From assembly GCF_020171725.1 (NCBI RefSeq), contig NZ_JAIVAJ010000009.1:1-64000 (forward strand): a DNA stretch of 64,000 bases, written 5' to 3'. Positions 60,552-64,000 of the stretch are shown here, in pieces. The first letter of the stretch is position 1. The number at the start of each line of letters is the position of its first letter. The notes under the pieces were generated by a model. The model was not told where the DNA came from. It saw only the letters and a program-made list of their open reading frames with translations, and ran no database searches. Position numbers and translations under genes: made by a program. The stretch is from Halobacillus litoralis (GTDB taxonomy: Bacteria > Bacillota > Bacilli > Bacillales > Halobacillaceae).

Positions 60552-61424
60552 ATGATGGATCGATCAAAACGTCAATACGGAGGACAGCCCGCTCAGACAC
60601 AGAATAGACAACCGGGAGTAGAGTCAGAGATGAATCCTGCTCCGCTGCATGCCGATACCGATTATCAAAGTGGGCAGAAGCTGAAAGGGAAAGTCGCGCT
60701 CATCACAGGCGGAGACAGCGGAATCGGGAAATCCGTTGCCATCGGATACGCGAAGGAAGGTGCGGATGTCGCGATTGTCTATTTGGATGAGCATGAAGAC
60801 GCCGAGAAGACGAAACAGCTTGTGGAACAGCAGGGACAGAAAGCGATTCTCATCCCTGGTGATGTAGGAGAAGAGACGTTCTGCCAAACCGTCGTTCAGC
60901 AGACGATCAAGGCATTCGGAAAAATCGATATCCTCGTCAATAACGCAGCTGAACAGCATCCGACCGACGACATCCTGAAGATTACGAAGGAGCAGCTCGA
61001 GCGTACGTTCCGGACGAACATTTTCTCGATGTTTCACATGACAAAAGCGGTCGTCCCGCATTTAACGCAAGGAAGCTCGATTATCAACACGGGCTCGGTC
61101 ACCCCGTTCGTCGGAAATGAACAGCTTGTCGACTATACAGCGACAAAAGGAGCGGTCGTCGGCTTCACCCGTTCCCTTGCCAAGCAGCTCGTATCAAAAG
61201 GCATTCGCGTAAACGGCGTAGCACCAGGTCCGATTTGGACACCTCTGATTCCGTCTACATTCCAGGCAGACGATGTCGCGAAATTCGGGGCTGACACTCC
61301 GATGGGACGTCCCGGCCAACCCGTCGAGCACGTCGGCAGCTACGTCCTGCTCGCATCCGATGACGCCTCTTATATGACGGGACAGTTCATCCATATCAAC
61401 GGCGGAGCTTACACATCGAGCTAA
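60552..61424 (+). CDS. SDR family oxidoreductase (YhdF/YhxD-like)
   Basis: A 290-aa classical short-chain dehydrogenase. Cofactor motif ITGGDSGIGKSVA, structural NNAAEQ, catalytic serine in NTGSVTPF and YxxxK in VDYTATKGA are present. The N-terminal extension of about 40 residues with QYGGQPAQTQNRQPG is typical of the YhdF/YhxC/YhxD general-stress group. The start follows AGGAGAG; ATG 60552 or 60555 may be used. Substrate unknown. Confidence 0.88.
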   Translation: MMDRSKRQYGGQPAQTQNRQPGVESEMNPAPLHADTDYQSGQKLKGKVALITGGDSGIGKSVAIGYAKEGADVAIVYLDEHEDAEKTKQLVEQQGQKAILIPGDVGEETFCQTVVQQTIKAFGKIDILVNNAAEQHPTDDILKITKEQLERTFRTNIFSMFHMTKAVVPHLTQGSSIINTGSVTPFVGNEQLVDYTATKGAVVGFTRSLAKQLVSKGIRVNGVAPGPIWTPLIPSTFQADDVAKFGADTPMGRPGQPVEHVGSYVLLASDDASYMTGQFIHINGGAYTSS

Positions 61425-61487
61425 GCAGGACAGTTGCAAACGCCCGCTTCCCTTTTACAATAAAAAGTAGGAAGGGAGAAGGTGCTG

Positions 61488-62309
61488 ATGCCGGAAGGTC
61501 CTGAAATTAGAAAAGCCGCCGATTATGTCGAAAAAGCCGTGGTAGGTCGCGAAGTGCTGGAAATTTTCTTCGCCTTCGATCACCTCAAAGACTATGAGGA
61601 GATCCTGAAAGGACGGCACATCCTTCGTGTCGACACGAAAGGGAAAGCGATGCTCACCCGCTTCGACAACGGCTATACGATTTATTCGCACAACCAGTTG
61701 TACGGCAAGTGGTACACACGGAACGCCTACAACTATCCGAAAACGAACCGCCAGCTCAGATTTGCGATTCATAATGAAAAGAAATCTGCGCTCCTCTATA
61801 GTGCTTCTGATATTGAAGTGTTACGAGATGAGGAAGTGGAGGCCCACCCGTTCATCGCGAAAGTCGGACCGGATATTCTGAGTGAAGACGTCACGAAAGA
61901 AGAGTTGGTCGAGAGGTTCCACGAGAAACGGTTCCACCGCAGAAAGTGGACTTCGCTTCTCCTGGATCAAGCGTTCATCGGGGGAATCGGCAACTATCTG
62001 CGGAGTGAAATCCTGTTCGTCGCAGGTATCCACCCTGAGCTGAGACCCGTCGATTGTACAGAGGAACAGCTTGAGAAAGCCGCGCAGGCGAGCATCGATC
62101 TGATGTGGCAGTCGTACAAGCATAAAGGGATTACGAACGACCTGGAACTTGCCGAGAAACTGAAAGCCTCAGGAGCGAAGCGGTACGAATATCGTCATTG
62201 GGTGTTCAACCGTGAAGGAAAGGCCTGCCGCGTGGACGGCACGGAAATCATCAAATTCCGAGCCGGATCACGAAGATGCTACTACTGCCCCACTTGTCAG
62301 TCGAAGTAA
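61488..62309 (+). CDS. nei: Endonuclease VIII-like DNA glycosylase (Fpg/Nei family)
   Basis: A 273-aa base-excision repair glycosylase/AP lyase. The N terminus MPEGPEIRKAADYVEKAV contains the catalytic Pro2 and Glu3, and the spacing resembles E. coli Nei more than MutM. The helix-two-turn-helix is QAFIGGIGNYLRSE. The C-terminal zinc finger is CRVDGTEII...CYYCPTC. The start is ATG 61488 after AGAAGGTG. It lies near other repair functions (splB), though likely by chance. Confidence 0.88.
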   Translation: MPEGPEIRKAADYVEKAVVGREVLEIFFAFDHLKDYEEILKGRHILRVDTKGKAMLTRFDNGYTIYSHNQLYGKWYTRNAYNYPKTNRQLRFAIHNEKKSALLYSASDIEVLRDEEVEAHPFIAKVGPDILSEDVTKEELVERFHEKRFHRRKWTSLLLDQAFIGGIGNYLRSEILFVAGIHPELRPVDCTEEQLEKAAQASIDLMWQSYKHKGITNDLELAEKLKASGAKRYEYRHWVFNREGKACRVDGTEIIKFRAGSRRCYYCPTCQSK

Positions 62310-62340
62310 GCCGGAGGAAGCAATCCTCCGGCTTTTTCAT
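62310..62340. terminator. Bidirectional terminator between nei and the phosphoesterase
   Basis: AGCCGGAGGA and TCCTCCGGCT form a stem around a short loop followed by TTTTT. Confidence 0.88.
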
Positions 62341-62825
62341 GGGAAGAAAACATGTTCAGCATGAAGTTCTTCCCCGAGCGTCAGAATACCGAACGAATAA
62401 CGCGGGAGTCTTCGTTTGTCCGTCACTGATCCCGGGTTAAACAACATCGTGTTTTTCACAAATCGAAGGAGCGGAAGGTGGGAATGACCGAATACGATGA
62501 GGTCCAATTCCTCTCCTTCAAACGCTTCGACGACCCGCTTCTCCGTCGTCTTCTTTTCACCATGTCCGTGGACGATCCCAATCCGAAATCCGCCTGTCTC
62601 TATGATCTGTTTTTCTGGAAAGACCGATTGAATCTCCTCCCCATCCACGTTGCCATAGACTCCGTGTACGGGAGCAAATGTCTTCAGCTCTTCATAAACG
62701 TCAAGCGTCTGCCAATCTCCGGCATGGATGATTCTATCTGCAGCCGTAAGCTCTTCGGTCAGTCGTTCGGGCAGCTGCTTCGCTTTTTTCGGGATATGCG
62801 TGTCCGATAACACGACCAACTTCAT
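62337..62825 (-). CDS. YfcE/MJ0936-type metallophosphoesterase
   Basis: A 162-aa calcineurin-like phosphodiesterase with motifs LSDTHIP, HAGDW, GNVDGEE, IVHGHGE and FGHSHLP, all metal ligands present. It is a small single-domain enzyme; related proteins hydrolyse phosphodiesters in vitro but natural substrates are unknown. The start is ATG 62825 after GAGGTG. Confidence 0.88.
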   Translation of the reverse strand: MKLVVLSDTHIPKKAKQLPERLTEELTAADRIIHAGDWQTLDVYEELKTFAPVHGVYGNVDGEEIQSVFPEKQIIETGGFRIGIVHGHGEKKTTEKRVVEAFEGEELDLIVFGHSHLPLLRFVKNTMLFNPGSVTDKRRLPRYSFGILTLGEELHAEHVFFP

Positions 62826-62894
62826 CACCATCACCTCTTATTTTTTCTGAATTTTTCACCATTTCCTTGTTCGACATTTTCCCTGAACTTTCTA

Positions 62895-62923
62895 TTGCAT
62901 AACCACCTTTTCTTCTGTACAGT
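62895..62923 (+). promoter_or_regulatory. Promoter of the acetate transporter gene
   Basis: TTGCAT (62895-62900), a 17-bp spacer and TACAGT (62918-62923) give a good sigma-A promoter with a leader of about 25 nt. Confidence 0.6.
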
Positions 62924-62952
62924 AGTCAAGTATGTGTAAGGAGGAATGCAAC

Positions 62953-63561
62953 ATGAATCAACAAAAACAGGTACAGATGGTGACCGCTGATCCATCTGCT
63001 TTCGGATTATTCGGACTCGCGATGGTTACACTCGTCGCTTCATCCGCTAAATTAGGATTAACAGACGGCGTGTCGTTCGTACTGCCTTGGGCGATCTTCT
63101 TAGGTGGAATCGCACAGCTGATCGCAAGTATGCTTGACGCGAAGCATAACAACACATTCGGGATGACCGCTTTCGGTGCATTCGGACTCTTCTGGCTCGG
63201 CGTCGGAACGTCCTGGTTGATCGACTTCGGTGTATTCGGTGAAGCTGCGGCGCAGGCCGTCGACCCGAAACAGCTCGGTATTGCCTACATCGGCTACTTG
63301 ATTTTCAGTGTGTTTATGACAATTGGAGCGATGGAAACGCATAAAGTGCTATTCTTTATTTTCGTCCTTATTGATTTCTTATTCATCGGCTTATCCCTAT
63401 CGACGCTTGGCGTCATGCCGGAAGCGATGCACACATTAGCGGCTGTCGCAGAATTCTCGATTGCGATTCTCAGCTTCTACGGATCCGCAGCAAGTGTGTT
63501 GAACACGCACTTCGGAAAAGTGACATTACCTGTAGGCCAACCATTCGGTATCTTTAAATAA
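62953..63561 (+). CDS. Acetate uptake transporter (GPR1/FUN34/YaaH family)
   Basis: A 202-aa membrane protein with six helices that imports acetate or succinate with protons. The signature ADPSAFGLFGLAMVTLVAS corresponds to the NPAPLGL motif of the family. The TALGV-like loops MTAFGAFGLFWLGVGTSW and AAVAEFSIAILSFYGSA agree. The start is ATG 62953 after AAGGAGG. The coding sequence is unusually C/A-biased at third positions, suggesting good expression. Confidence 0.88.
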   Translation: MNQQKQVQMVTADPSAFGLFGLAMVTLVASSAKLGLTDGVSFVLPWAIFLGGIAQLIASMLDAKHNNTFGMTAFGAFGLFWLGVGTSWLIDFGVFGEAAAQAVDPKQLGIAYIGYLIFSVFMTIGAMETHKVLFFIFVLIDFLFIGLSLSTLGVMPEAMHTLAAVAEFSIAILSFYGSAASVLNTHFGKVTLPVGQPFGIFK

Positions 63562-63568
63562 TTTGTAA

Positions 63569-63604
63569 GACCGATGCTTCTAGAGAGCATCGGTCTTCTT
63601 TTTC
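63569..63604. terminator. Bidirectional terminator at the right end
   Basis: AAGACCGATGCT and AGCATCGGTCTT form a perfect stem followed by T residues. Confidence 0.9.
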
Positions 63605-64000
63605 AGCTATTCTTCTCTTTTAGCCATTGCGTGATGACCTCGACGATTTCATCCTGCTGTTCTTTGACAGAGATGTCAGCTGCCCGGTCCCCCTTCTGCT
63701 CACCATACACGCCGAACTGAGCGTGGTTGCCACCATCGATTTGATGGAGCGTCGTCTGATCAGAAAGGTAAGGCTCTGTTTCTTCAATTTTCTCAGGAGT
63801 CGTCAGTCCGTCCTTTTCCCCGTAAATCGATAGAATCGGAACATCGGTATCAGCAAAGCTGGTTCCTTCCGTTGGATAAGACGCTAAGAAAATGACACCT
63901 GCGGCCTCGTCTTTACTTGCAAAAGAAGCCGCTGCTACTCCTCCAAGGGAATGACCGCCGACGTACCAGTTATCCACATGTGGATAACGTTCGATTAATT
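63603..64000 (-). CDS. Alpha/beta hydrolase, N-terminus beyond the window
   Basis: The last 130 or so codons of a hydrolase run off the right edge. The nucleophile elbow is GGHSLGG, followed by the acid in SIYGEKDGLT and the histidine in DGGNHAQFG. The latter resembles alpha/beta hydrolase 5-type enzymes. An internal ATG at 63977 lies after the conserved core begins and is not the true start. Substrate unknown. Confidence 0.85.
   Translation of the reverse strand, partial: LIERYPHVDNWYVGGHSLGGVAAASFASKDEAAGVIFLASYPTEGTSFADTDVPILSIYGEKDGLTTPEKIEETEPYLSDQTTLHQIDGGNHAQFGVYGEQKGDRAADISVKEQQDEIVEVITQWLKEKNS
63970..63987. other. Back-to-back inverted pair of consensus DnaA boxes in a coding region
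   Basis: TTATCCACA and TGTGGATAA abut to make a perfect 18-bp palindrome within the hydrolase gene. It may be a DnaA-binding site or coding coincidence (it encodes part of ERYPHVDNW). Confidence 0.5.

Overview
This window looks like a chromosomal segment from a spore-forming Bacillaceae bacterium, with a mid-40s percent G+C by eye. Three things support this. It carries the origin-proximal synteny block of that family: htrA-walJIHKR, purA, dnaB, rplI, gdpP, yybS, rpsR-ssb-rpsF, ychF, then yyaC, spo0J-soj-noc. It has spore genes (yyaC, spo0J, splAB). Its genes have strong AGGAGG-type ribosome binding sites and U-tailed hairpin terminators. The block resembles the left flank of oriC, but dnaA, dnaN and rpmH are not present. 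No genus is assigned.

Layout. At 1-6 kb there is a perfect 20-bp tandem array at the window edge, an M48 protease, a large secreted GH16 beta-glucanase behind a catabolite-type promoter, and a Nudix-GNAT pair. At 5.7-7.5 kb a five-unit, 52-bp-period palindromic array precedes a Rex-type duplicated promoter and an NADH oxidase. At 9.1-10.9 kb lies a c-di-GMP module: a LuxR-type regulator, a c-di-GMP-I riboswitch with terminator, an EAL phosphodiesterase and a membrane-anchored PilZ protein. At 11.1-11.3 kb there is a DnaA-box cluster. At 11.4-20 kb are the WalRK operon and an M23 cell-wall endopeptidase with a WalR-like box. tRNA-Phe and tRNA-Asp follow. The stretch 20.9-30 kb holds purA, an orphan DeoR regulator, DUF4097, dnaB, rplI, gdpP and yybS. 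The stretch 30-41.6 kb is metabolic and accessory: hisJ, abgT, a serine-biosynthesis pair, oppA and the divergent hmp/nsrR pair. The stretch 41.8-51.7 kb returns to origin-linked genes.

Immediately past noc the usual rsmG-mnmG-mnmE-dnaA order is missing. Instead there is an accessory block: an MFS exporter behind what looks like a leader-peptide translational attenuator, two AT-rich small genes, a YvfRSTU-like ABC/two-component system, splAB, an SDR, nei, a phosphoesterase, an acetate transporter and a truncated hydrolase.

Regulation is unusually readable here. Candidate sites are present for CcpA and a LacI-family regulator, Rex, WalR, PurR, CodY and NsrR, plus DnaA boxes, parS-like sites, an rpsF leader and a riboswitch. 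The most interesting elements are the MFS attenuator, the c-di-GMP loop, the 52-bp palindrome array, the duplicated Rex promoter and the DnaA-box cluster. All site and family assignments were made by reading the sequence; no database search was run.
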